Shown here in pieces: positions 1-6,515 of a stretch of DNA of 17,635 bases (the first letter of the stretch is position 1; each line of letters starts with the position of its first letter). A program made the position numbers and the translations under genes. The stretch spans positions 1 to 17,635 of the forward strand of contig DAIDBF010000077.1 in NCBI GenBank assembly GCA_027310235.1, given 5' to 3'. This DNA comes from a bacterium. Lineage in GTDB: Bacteria > Patescibacteriota > Minisyncoccia > UBA6257 > GWB1-50-10. The notes beneath the pieces were generated by a model, which worked only from the letters and a program-made list of their open reading frames with translations, searched no databases and was not told where the DNA came from.

Positions 1-782
1 ATTTCAACCTTTTCGTAGCCGCGCGCTTTCCGGAGGTCCCAGACGAAGTCGTCGAGAGTGTTCCTGAGTAATGTACCCTTAGGCGTCCAGAGCGGAAGTC
101 CGCTTCCCACGAGATCGGAGAAGGTAAAGAGATCGAGTTCCGGCCCCAGTTTCTTGTGGTCGCGCCGCGCGGCCTCTTCGAGCATCGAAAGATAGTCGTC
201 GAGCTCTTTTTTCGTGCCAAACGCGAGGCCGTAGATTCTCGTGAGCATCGGCCGCTTTTCATCGCCTTTCCAGTACGCACCCGCAATCTTCTCGAGTTTG
301 AATGCGTCGGGATTGATCCCCGAGGTGTTCTTCACGTGTCCGCCGCGGCACAAATCTACGAAGACATTGGAATTAGGAATTAGCCTGCCCGCTTCGCGTT
401 GCGAAGCAAGGCGGGCGGGGAATTTGGAATTAGGAGACGCCTTTCCGGTGATGTAGATGGAGAGGGGTTTTTTCTCCTTCTGGAGATCCTTGATGAGTTC
501 GAGCTTGAAGGGCTGTTCCTTAAAGGTTTTTTTCGCGACAGCAGGCGTTGTCTTTTTTCCCGAGAAAGGCAGTTTCGCGCGGATCATCTCCCGCATCGTT
601 TTCTCGATCTCCTTCAGGTCCTCGTCTGTAATGGGGCGGGGGAGTTTGAAATCGTAATAAAACCCGTTCTCGATCACGGGCCCGATGCCCAGCTTCGCCT
701 TCGGGAACTTCTTCAGGACCGCGGCGGCCAAAAGGTGGGCCAGAGAGTGGCGTACATTGTCCAAGTTATCGGATTTCTTCAT
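1..782 (-). CDS. thrS: Threonyl-tRNA synthetase, N-terminal part (cut by window edge)
   Basis: Charges tRNA-Thr with threonine in the cytoplasm. The reading frame is open from ATG at 782 down to base 1, giving about 260 residues. It starts directly in the editing (second additional) domain, with the motif RHSLAHLLAAAV near residue 12 and VDLCRGGHV near 142-150, which supply the editing His and Cys residues. It then enters the class II core with DHKKLGPELDLFTF and PLWTPKG. The TGS domain that begins E. coli ThrRS is absent. Residues about 116-138 are an extra in-frame segment encoded by a palindromic insertion (see the repeat at 369-435). The start was chosen because the conserved editing domain begins about 10 residues later and a TATAAT box lies 9 nt upstream. 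The catalytic and anticodon-binding domains lie outside the window. Identity is very likely. Confidence 0.93.
   Translation of the reverse strand, partial: MKKSDNLDNVRHSLAHLLAAAVLKKFPKAKLGIGPVIENGFYYDFKLPRPITDEDLKEIEKTMREMIRAKLPFSGKKTTPAVAKKTFKEQPFKLELIKDLQKEKKPLSIYITGKASPNSKFPARLASQREAGRLIPNSNVFVDLCRGGHVKNTSGINPDAFKLEKIAGAYWKGDEKRPMLTRIYGLAFGTKKELDDYLSMLEEAARRDHKKLGPELDLFTFSDLVGSGLPLWTPKGTLLRNTLDDFVWDLRKARGYEKVE
369..435. repeat. Palindromic insertion inside thrS, flanked by 10-bp direct repeats
   Basis: A hairpin core, GCTTCGC at 391-397 and GCGAAGC at 401-407, is bracketed by GC-rich arms (GCCTGCCCGC on the left, GGCGGGCGGG on the right). It is flanked by identical direct repeats GGAATTAGGA at 369-378 and 426-435. 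The repeats are 57 bp apart, which is exactly 19 codons, so the ThrRS frame is kept. A related arm, GCCTGCCCGC, recurs at 3001-3010. Insertion with target duplication is inferred; the repeats could instead be part of the element. Confidence 0.75.
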
Positions 783-791
783 AACCCACTT

Positions 792-797
792 ATTATA
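792..797 (-). promoter_or_regulatory. -10 box of thrS
   Basis: TATAAT on the minus strand with 9 nt between it and the thrS ATG. A start site about 7 nt downstream would leave a leader of only a few bases. No convincing -35 box or Shine-Dalgarno sequence is visible. Confidence 0.6.
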
Positions 798-883
798 GAC
801 GAATGCTCACTTTTTGAGGATATTGACTTTACGCTTACTTTGTGCTTTACTAAAAGTGTTCTTTGAAATCCAAATTCTTGCAA

Positions 884-941
884 TTTCGTCGCAACATTTA
901 GAGCATAATTGTGTGTTTGTACTCTGAATGCTGCGACGAAA
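884..941 (+). other. Long stem-loop in leader of the 999 gene
   Basis: Positions 884-903 and 922-941 form an inverted repeat of about 20 bp. Its outer 10 bp (TTTCGTCGCA / TGCGACGAAA) are perfect, and the inner part has one A-C mismatch and one G-U pair. The 18-nt loop contains CATAAT, a possible -10 box. No U-run follows, so it does not look like a simple terminator. It may be an operator, a leader structure or a palindromic unit. Confidence 0.55.
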
Positions 942-949
942 AGACAAAA

Positions 950-970
950 CGCTTCACATGGTGTGAAGCG
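950..970 (+). other. Perfect 9-bp hairpin upstream of ribosome binding site
   Basis: CGCTTCACA at 950-958 and TGTGAAGCG at 962-970 are perfectly complementary around a 3-nt loop. The hairpin lies 17 nt before the Shine-Dalgarno AAGGAG (988-993) of the next gene. It could be a repressor operator or a leader hairpin that affects translation. Confidence 0.6.
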
Positions 971-998
971 GTAAAATCAACCGCAGCAAGGAGAAAAA

Positions 999-1616
999 AT
1001 GGAAAAGATTTCTGAAGATCAGCGTTTTACTTTATTTGCTTCCCTCGGTATGAATACCGACTGGTCGCAACTTACAAAGGAGGAGGTCCAACTCGGTATT
1101 AATAATCCGGAAGCCGGGAATCAATTCACCTTATTTGTAAAAAATGGTTTTCGACTAGTGCAAAACAACCATTTTACGGCAACCGAATCCTGTTCAATTA
1201 CCATTCCCGCTTTACCATCTCCCACATTGGAAACCCTTCGCGGAAAATATTCGTTCATCAAATCTATTGAACGCGATACTTCTCCGACCGAGGAAATTAC
1301 ACTCAATATCGGAACAGTACTCACTCCCGGTGAAAGTTCAATTTCGGGAAGTAAATATGAATCCCGCATCGCGTCTCTACCTACTCTCGGTTACCAACAA
1401 GCCGCATGGCTCGTCGAACATCAAGACGAGTTCCCCGAGTTCATGAAACTTCTCGGGAAGATGTATATCGATTTCCCGGGTCTTGTCGTGCTGGACTCTG
1501 ACGGCGACCGGAATATTCCATGTCTCGATCAGAATGGTGAGCGTTGGGGTCTGCGCTGGCACTGGGTTGAGGATGACTTCGGTCGGACTGGTCGTGTTGC
1601 GGTTTCTGGCAAGTAG
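999..1616 (+). CDS. Hypothetical protein, 205 aa
   Basis: I do not recognise a characterised family. The ATG at 999 is well supported by AAGGAG at 988-993 with 5-nt spacing. The protein is soluble, with no signal peptide or membrane segment. The C-terminal half is the distinctive part: residues about 128-160 contain YQQAAWLVEHQDEFPEFMK and IDFPGLVVLDSDGDR, followed by a Trp-rich stretch GERWGLRWHWVEDDFGR. This style of protein is often seen in Parcubacteria-like genomes, which is an impression and was not searched. It stands alone, with a structured leader (884-970) and a terminator hairpin at 1668-1707. No function is proposed. Confidence 0.85.
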   Translation: MEKISEDQRFTLFASLGMNTDWSQLTKEEVQLGINNPEAGNQFTLFVKNGFRLVQNNHFTATESCSITIPALPSPTLETLRGKYSFIKSIERDTSPTEEITLNIGTVLTPGESSISGSKYESRIASLPTLGYQQAAWLVEHQDEFPEFMKLLGKMYIDFPGLVVLDSDGDRNIPCLDQNGERWGLRWHWVEDDFGRTGRVAVSGK

Positions 1617-1667
1617 CTTTTGGATATTGCAATCCCTGTTTTCTTGATTTTTGTATCTTCGTTTTTT

Positions 1668-1707
1668 TAGAACTCCACTTCACATTACTGTTGGAGTTCT
1701 ACTTTTT
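1668..1707 (+). terminator. Rho-independent terminator after the 999 gene
   Basis: Stem TAGAACTCCA at 1668-1677 pairs perfectly with TGGAGTTCTA at 1692-1701, with a 14-nt loop, and is followed by CTTTTT. It lies 52 nt after the stop of the 205-aa gene. Confidence 0.75.
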
Positions 1708-1727
1708 AAATCTGTGATACAATAAAA

Positions 1728-1970
1728 ATGGATAGTAGATCGGTATGCGTGCGGCCAAGGTTGTACGCGATCGAATTCTGCGATGGCGTCGGGCCGGAGT
1801 GGCGGCGGATATGATCTTCCGTCAGCGCGCAATATCATTCGCTACACATTTTGCTACTTGGTGCGAGGAGTCAAGGAATTTTGATTCCGGACGAGATGCA
1901 ACCGCGAGAGCCCGCTTGCTTGGCGGATCAAGCGGTGGTGGAAAAGATGATATCGGCGGTAGTGGAAGAG
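1728..1970 (+). pseudogene. Possible degraded small gene
   Basis: This stretch has no convincing intact gene. From ATG 1728, which lies 4 nt after a TACAAT box at 1718-1723, 28 codons run to a TGA. The same frame then stays open to a TAA at 1968-1970, ending in an acidic, gene-like tail with IPDEMQPREPACLADQ and VVEKMISAVVEE. An 80-codon ORF in another frame (1745-1987) has an unremarkable composition and runs through the -10 box of the next gene, so I prefer not to call it. A remnant with one nonsense change is possible; chance is also possible. Confidence 0.25.
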
Positions 1971-1979
1971 TAAAATTTG

Positions 1980-1988
1980 TGGTATAAT
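1980..1988 (+). promoter_or_regulatory. Extended -10 promoter of the AbiE-like pair
   Basis: TGG followed directly by TATAAT (1983-1988) forms an extended -10 element. Only 6 nt separate it from the ATG at 1995, so the expected start site coincides with the start codon and the mRNA should be leaderless. Confidence 0.65.
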
Positions 1989-1994
1989 TATTTT

Positions 1995-2186
1995 ATGAAA
2001 AATTGGTCCGTGGACATAAAAGAGCTTAAAAAAAATCCACACGCGTTCGCCGTGTGGCGAATTGAACAGCTTATTAATTTCGGCATCGGATCGGAGAAAC
2101 TGCGCAAACGGGATCTCAAAAAATATTGGAATGAGCTCGAAATCGATCCGCAGAAACGGGCATTCTTATCACTCCTCATTCAATGA
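1995..2186 (+). CDS. Small protein preceding an AbiEii-type nucleotidyltransferase (possible antitoxin)
   Basis: A 63-residue protein, MKNWSVDIKELKKNPHAF..., rich in charged residues and probably helical. The ATG at 1995 was chosen over an in-frame ATG at 1977 because the TATAAT box at 1983-1988 would sit inside the longer form. Its TGA overlaps the ATG of the nucleotidyltransferase in an ATGA arrangement (2183-2186), so the two are translationally coupled. A small gene placed directly before an AbiEii-like toxin suggests the antitoxin or partner of a type IV-like toxin-antitoxin pair. It shows no recognisable winged-helix AbiEi domain, so this role is inferred from position only. Confidence 0.75.
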   Translation: MKNWSVDIKELKKNPHAFAVWRIEQLINFGIGSEKLRKRDLKKYWNELEIDPQKRAFLSLLIQ

Positions 2187-2671
2187 GCGACAAAGAAAAT
2201 CGAACCGCCTCGATTCTTTCTCCGGGCCAGAAAAAACTCCTTGCGTGCGCGGGAGCGGATGTGCACATTACGAAGCATTTTTATCTTACGGGCGGCACCG
2301 CGCTTGCCGAATTTTATCTGCATCATCGGTATTCCGAAGACCTCGATTTCTTTTCGGAGCGGGAATTCGATTTGCGGGCCATTTCCGTCTTTTTCAAAAT
2401 GGTACAGAAAAAAGCTGGTATTCAACGCGTCGAGTATCAGCAGAGTTTTAACCGGAATCTTTTTTTTCTTACTCTCACGAACAGGGAAGTAATAAAGACC
2501 GAGTTCACATATTTCCCGTTCCCGAGAATCGAGGAGAAATTAAAAAGTGGAGGATTGTGGATAGATAGCCTGCTCGATATCGCGGTAAACAAGCTTTTAC
2601 CATTTATCAGCGGCCGCGGTCGCGCGATTTTATCGATTTATATTGCATTCTTCGGAAGGAAACATCGATGA
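2183..2671 (+). CDS. AbiEii/AbiGii-type nucleotidyltransferase, N-terminal part (frameshifted)
   Basis: The family transfers nucleotides and includes AbiEii and MenT toxins of abortive-infection and toxin-antitoxin pairs. Visible motifs are the nucleotidyltransferase signature FYLTGGTALAEF (about residues 33-44) followed by SEDLDFF (about 51-57), and a later acidic position in TEFTYFPFPR (about 106-115), where Glu occupies the place of the usual third acid. After VNKL (about residues 135-138) the frame becomes unrelated and stops at 2671. Adding one T to the TTTT run at 2595-2598 restores TIYQRPRSRDFIDLY and joins the next ORF, giving a 227-residue protein ending at 2865. The signature part is intact, but the gene as read is broken, either by a real mutation or by a sequencing error. 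Confidence 0.8.
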   Translation: MSDKENRTASILSPGQKKLLACAGADVHITKHFYLTGGTALAEFYLHHRYSEDLDFFSEREFDLRAISVFFKMVQKKAGIQRVEYQQSFNRNLFFLTLTNREVIKTEFTYFPFPRIEEKLKSGGLWIDSLLDIAVNKLLPFISGRGRAILSIYIAFFGRKHR

Positions 2672-2865
2672 ATCTTGATATGCTCGCGCGGCACGCGAAG
2701 ATAAAATTTGATCATCATCTCGATCCAATACAGCTTGGTGTGCAGTACATGAAAGCATGTACACTCAAGGACTATCCAGTAATGCTTCAGAAAATAAAGC
2801 CCGAGGCGTGGCAGAGATTTTTTTTGGGGGAGGCAAAAAAACTCTCGAAGAAGATTTTAAAGTAA
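2668..2865 (+). pseudogene. C-terminal fragment of the AbiEii-type nucleotidyltransferase
   Basis: This 65-codon ORF (MNLDMLARHAKIKFDHH...) is not an independent gene. It continues the nucleotidyltransferase at 2183 after the frameshift near 2595-2598. In the same frame, just upstream of its ATG, the bases read RSRDFIDLYCILRKE, the conserved helix that follows the catalytic half in AbiEii-like proteins. The remainder is helical and ends in a basic tail, AKKLSKKILK. Reinitiation at this ATG after the upstream TGA (2669-2671) is conceivable, because the codons overlap, but it would give a fragment without the catalytic residues. Confidence 0.75.
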
Positions 2866-2915
2866 ATCATCACACCTTCTCTTGCCTCCTTTCGGCCGGT
2901 GAATTTAAATCTTGA

Positions 2916-2953
2916 TTACTAACTTATCGGCCGATCGGACAATAGGTTAGTAA
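2916..2953. repeat. 38-bp palindromic repeat, copy 1
   Basis: It starts TTACTAACTTAT and ends CAATAGGTTAGTAA around a central CGATCG. The second copy at 15433-15470 has the same length, ends and centre, differing at about five positions. In both copies the ends form an inverted repeat, which here has a C/T change in the arm. Confidence 0.8.
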
Positions 2954-2963
2954 CTTTCAAAAT

Positions 2964-3054
2964 AAGGAAGCCAGTTAAAATAAGGAGGCCCGGCTTCCTT
3001 GCCTGCCCGCAATGCTACGCATAGGCGTTGCAGGCGGGCGGAGGCCGGGCCTCC
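2964..3054. repeat. GC-rich palindromic element with two mutually exclusive stems
   Basis: AAGGAAGCC at 2964-2972 pairs perfectly with GGCTTCCTT at 2992-3000. GGAGGCCCGGC at 2984-2994 pairs perfectly with GCCGGGCCTCC at 3044-3054, and that stem extends to 2998/3040 with one mismatch. The stems share bases 2992-2998, so only one can form. The interior (3001-3040) resembles the palindrome inside thrS, sharing GCCTGCCCGC and GGCGGGCGG. Confidence 0.7.
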
Positions 3055-3079
3055 ACCTAATTAAACAATAAAACCCCAA

Positions 3080-3209
3080 GTAAAAATAACTTTTCTTTTT
3101 TCCGCGTCGCACACCTCGTCCAAGAGGGTAAGACTTGGCCAAGCGGCCCGGAGCGCCCGATTGGAGAGGTGCGCGGCGCGGAACCCGTTTGGAGAAAAGT
3201 TATTTTTAC
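3080..3209 (-). repeat. 130-bp imperfect palindrome covering the dnaE stop codon
   Basis: The ends are a perfect 17-bp inverted repeat (3080-3096 and 3193-3209, GTAAAAATAACTTTTCT on the left). A second pair of arms (about 3101-3116 and 3166-3181) matches over 16 bp with two changes, one of them a G-U pair on the plus strand. The dnaE stop codon TAA (3206-3208) is inside the right arm, so the dnaE mRNA would end in a long hairpin. It could be a terminator or stabiliser, or a mobile palindromic unit. Confidence 0.75.
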
Positions 3210-6200
3210 AACACCTCCACCTCCTCGCAAATAAACTTCGTATCCCCGTTCTTCCAAGAAATATAGCCATCTATCACTACCACCTTGTTTTCCTCCCACG
3301 CCTCGGGATTTTTTTCGAGGAGTTCGGAGAAGACGAGAAGTTCAATTGTGTCGTTCTCGCTGTCCTCGAGGGTCACAAAAAGCATCGGTTGGCCCTTCTT
3401 TGTGATAATTTTTTTCGTGACGCTCACGACGCCTGCGAGATGGAACTTGAGTGACCGATCGCCCTGCTTCGGAAGCGAAAGCGCAAACTTAATGGTTTTT
3501 GCCCTGCCGTTCAGTTTCGGAAGGTGTTCCCGCATCGGATGATCCGTAAGATAGAGTCCCAGGAGTTCTTTTTCCCATCCGAGCATCGTTCCTTTGTCGA
3601 TCTTCTCCGCGGGGTGAAGACGGAGCGTGCCGAAGGTCGCGACGCCGCCGAAAAGTGAGTTCTGATTGCTTCCCGAGAGTTTTTTTGCGGCCTGGTTGAA
3701 TTTCAAAAGATCCTCGATGTTCGCGAGAAGCTCGCCGCGTTCGATGCCGAACGAGTCGAGCGCGCCCGCTTTAATCAAACTCTCGAGCGATTTTTTATTC
3801 ATATCCCGATGATGCACGCGCGAGAGAAAGTTCTGAAGATTTTCGTACGAGCCGCCTTGCGCCCGTTCGTCGATAATCGCATTTACAATATTCGCCCCGA
3901 GGTTTTTGATGGCGAGGAGTCCGAATCTGATATTTTCTCCGTCAACGGCAAAGTCCTGAAAACTCAGATTCACGTCGGGCGGAAGCACCTGAATACCGAG
4001 ATGCCGCGTTTCGTTCACGAGGAAATTGATGCGTTCGATGTCCGTCCCCGAGACGTTTAACAAGCTCGTCATGAACTCGACGGGAAAGTTCGCCTTGAGG
4101 TATGCCGTTTCGTAACTTACCATCGCATAGCACGCCGCATGGGATCGGTTGAAGCCGTAGCGGGCGAATGGAGGAAAGAGATCCCAGATTTTCACCGCAG
4201 TCCGTTTATCGATGCCGTGTTCAACCATTCCCTTGATGAGTTTTTCCTGCTGTTCGTCGAGTAAACTTTTGATTTTCTTTCCGATAGCCTTTCGGAGCGT
4301 GTCCGCCTCCGCGAGCGTGAATCCCGCAAGGTCGCGCGCGATGCGCATCATCTGCTCTTGATAGATCCCCACACCGTAGGTACCCTCGAGAATCGGTTTC
4401 AATTTCGGATGGATGTACGTGACCGTTTCGCGTCCGAATTTTCGGTTGATGTATTGGGGGATAAGTTCCATTGGTCCCGGGCGATACAAAGAAATCATCA
4501 CGATGATATCCTCGAGTTCGGTCGGTTTCAGTTCCTTTAAGTAGTGGCGCATACCCTGCGACTCGAGCTGGAAGATGCCCGTCGTGTCGGCGCTCTGAAA
4601 AAGTTCGAAACTTTTCTTGTCGTCCAAAGGAATTGAATCGATGTCGATCGTGATGCCTTTGTTTTCTTTGATAAGCCGGAGCGTTTTTTCGATGATGGTC
4701 AGGTTTTTGAGTCCGAGGAAGTCCATCTTCAAAAGTCCCAAGTCCTCGACGCTGTGCATCTCGAACTGCGTGAGAATCGTCTCCTCGCCCTGCGGTGCGC
4801 GCTGGAGCGGCATGAAGTTCGTTAAGGGTTCGGGCGAGATCACGACGCCGCAGGCGTGCACCGAGGCGTGCCGTGCGGTGCCCTCGAGTTTCAATGCGGC
4901 ATCGAGGATTTTTTTCGCATCTTCGTTCCCCGTGTACATTTCCTTGAGCTCCGGAATCATCCGTATCGAATCCTTGAGGGGAATATTGAGGCCGGTAATG
5001 AGCTTTGCAATCTGATCACAGAGGCTGTAGGGATATCCCATAGCCCGTCCCGCGTCTCTCACCGCCGCCCGCGCCATCATGGTTCCGAAGGTGATAATTT
5101 GGGCCACACGATCGTTCCCGAAGCGCTCACGGACGTATGCCAGTACCTCATCCCGCCGGATGTCGGTAAAATCAATGTCGATATCGGGTGCCTGAATTCT
5201 GTCAGGGTTCAAGAAGCGTTCGAAGAGCAGTTCGTACTTCAGTGGATCGAGGTTCGTAATTCCCAAAATGAAGGAAACAATACTCCCTGCGGCGCTTCCG
5301 CGTCCCGGTCCCACGACGATACCATGATCCTTGGCCCAGTTTACGAAGTCCTGCACAATGAGGAAATAGTCGGCAAAGCCGGTTTTTTCGATGACCCCGA
5401 GTTCCATCGCCACACGATCTTTCACTGCTTGGGTAATTTCCGGATAGTGTTTGTGGATTCTCTCTTCCATCAGTTTCTCCAGATATTCGAACGACGAGAT
5501 CTCTCCTTCGGGAAGTGGAAAACGGGGGAGGAGCGTCTTCCCGAGCGTAAGTTCCCAGTTGCACTTCTCCGCAACCTTCACCGTATTTTCGATCGCTTCG
5601 GGAATATGCGCGAAGTGCTTCGCCATTTGTTCCGGCGATTGGAGCGAAATGTCGTAACGTTTCATATTCAGTCGATCCTCGTCATCGAGTTTGCTGTTTG
5701 TCTGGACCGCGAGGAGAATTTCGTGCGCGGTCTTGTCATCCGCGTTCACATAATGAATGTCCTGCGTTGCGACGAGCGGGATTCCGAGTTTTTTTGAGAG
5801 TGCCTGGAGCGGCGCGTGGAGTTCGGGCGTGTGCGGTTGCACCTCAAGATAATAATCGTCGCCGAAAACATTCTTGTACCATCGCGCGACCTCTTCCGCC
5901 TCGTCGAGTTTTTGTGCGGCGAGAAGTCGTCCGATTTCTCCCGAGAAGCATCCCGAGAGACAAAGAAGCCCTTCGTGATATTGTTCGAGAAGGGTCTTGT
6001 CGATGCGCGGTTTGTAATAGAAGCCGTCGAGATAGGAGGTAGTGACGAGTCGGATCAGATTCTTCCAGCCGGTTTCGTTTTTCGCGAGAAGAATCTGGTG
6101 ATAGCGCCGCTCGTCGATCTTGGGGCGCTTCATTAGATAGCCATTCGGGGCGATATAGGTCTCGACGCCGATGATGGGCTTAATGCCCGCCTTCTTCGCC

Positions 6201-6361
6201 TTTTTATAGAATTCGACAGCACCGTAGAGATTGCCGTGATCGGTCAAGGCGATTGCCTCCATGCCGAGTTCTTTCGTCCGATTCACAAGCCCGTCGATCT
6301 TCGCAAGTCCGTCGAGCAACGAGTAGTGTGAGTGAGTGTGTAAGTGAACAAACTTAGACAT
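3206..6361 (-). CDS. dnaE: DNA polymerase III alpha subunit
   Basis: Replicative polymerase subunit, 1051 residues, close to the usual DnaE1 size. The N-terminal PHP domain keeps its metal-ligand pattern: HLHTHSHYS (about 6-14), LTDHGN, GVETY, and QDIHY near residue 200. The polymerase core has GPGRGSAAGS, then PDIDIDF (about 392-398) with the catalytic Asp pair, the third acidic region KMDFLGLKN, and RYGFNRSHAACYA near 736. A helix-hairpin-helix region and a C-terminal OB fold (about 950-1050, starting FHLAGVVSV) follow. The start at 6361 (MSKFVHLH) matches the family start. The frame stays open upstream to 6802, but that stretch overlaps rnhB and has no DnaE features. No Shine-Dalgarno precedes the ATG. 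A TACAAT box at 6449-6454 (-) is a weak promoter candidate. Confidence 0.97.
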   Translation of the reverse strand: MSKFVHLHTHSHYSLLDGLAKIDGLVNRTKELGMEAIALTDHGNLYGAVEFYKKAKKAGIKPIIGVETYIAPNGYLMKRPKIDERRYHQILLAKNETGWKNLIRLVTTSYLDGFYYKPRIDKTLLEQYHEGLLCLSGCFSGEIGRLLAAQKLDEAEEVARWYKNVFGDDYYLEVQPHTPELHAPLQALSKKLGIPLVATQDIHYVNADDKTAHEILLAVQTNSKLDDEDRLNMKRYDISLQSPEQMAKHFAHIPEAIENTVKVAEKCNWELTLGKTLLPRFPLPEGEISSFEYLEKLMEERIHKHYPEITQAVKDRVAMELGVIEKTGFADYFLIVQDFVNWAKDHGIVVGPGRGSAAGSIVSFILGITNLDPLKYELLFERFLNPDRIQAPDIDIDFTDIRRDEVLAYVRERFGNDRVAQIITFGTMMARAAVRDAGRAMGYPYSLCDQIAKLITGLNIPLKDSIRMIPELKEMYTGNEDAKKILDAALKLEGTARHASVHACGVVISPEPLTNFMPLQRAPQGEETILTQFEMHSVEDLGLLKMDFLGLKNLTIIEKTLRLIKENKGITIDIDSIPLDDKKSFELFQSADTTGIFQLESQGMRHYLKELKPTELEDIIVMISLYRPGPMELIPQYINRKFGRETVTYIHPKLKPILEGTYGVGIYQEQMMRIARDLAGFTLAEADTLRKAIGKKIKSLLDEQQEKLIKGMVEHGIDKRTAVKIWDLFPPFARYGFNRSHAACYAMVSYETAYLKANFPVEFMTSLLNVSGTDIERINFLVNETRHLGIQVLPPDVNLSFQDFAVDGENIRFGLLAIKNLGANIVNAIIDERAQGGSYENLQNFLSRVHHRDMNKKSLESLIKAGALDSFGIERGELLANIEDLLKFNQAAKKLSGSNQNSLFGGVATFGTLRLHPAEKIDKGTMLGWEKELLGLYLTDHPMREHLPKLNGRAKTIKFALSLPKQGDRSLKFHLAGVVSVTKKIITKKGQPMLFVTLEDSENDTIELLVFSELLEKNPEAWEENKVVVIDGYISWKNGDTKFICEEVEVL

Positions 6362-6496
6362 AGAGGGTGTGAAGACTTGCCCCGTAGCATCCGAGTGGAA
6401 CGAGGATTGCTTCGGGGTGAACAAATTTACCGGACATATTTCCCTCTCATTGTATTCGGGGAGGAGGGGATGCGCAAATCTATCTCCGAAAAGTAC

Positions 6497-6502
6497 TATA
6501 AT
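6497..6502 (+). promoter_or_regulatory. -10 box of rnhB
   Basis: TATAAT lies 13 nt before the rnhB ATG. The AGGAG Shine-Dalgarno (6507-6511) begins only 5 nt after the box, so the start site would fall within or just before it and the leader would be extremely short. Confidence 0.6.
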
Positions 6503-6515
6503 CAACAGGAGAGCA

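Larger units (their letters stand above)
2866..3205. other. Convergent intergenic region packed with palindromes
   Basis: 340 nt between the AbiEii remnant (+) and dnaE (-) with no credible gene. It holds a 38-bp palindrome (2916-2953), two competing hairpins (2964-3000 and 2984-3054) and most of a 130-bp imperfect palindrome (3080-3209). Bases 2866-2915 show nothing recognisable. Confidence 0.8.

Noticed and set aside
1745..1987. 80-codon ORF
   Set aside because: No ribosome binding site, odd composition, and it covers the -10 box of the next gene; kept only as a possible remnant.
4856..5797. 313-codon plus-strand ORF
   Set aside because: It lies antisense inside dnaE and its translation is a mirror of dnaE codon usage.
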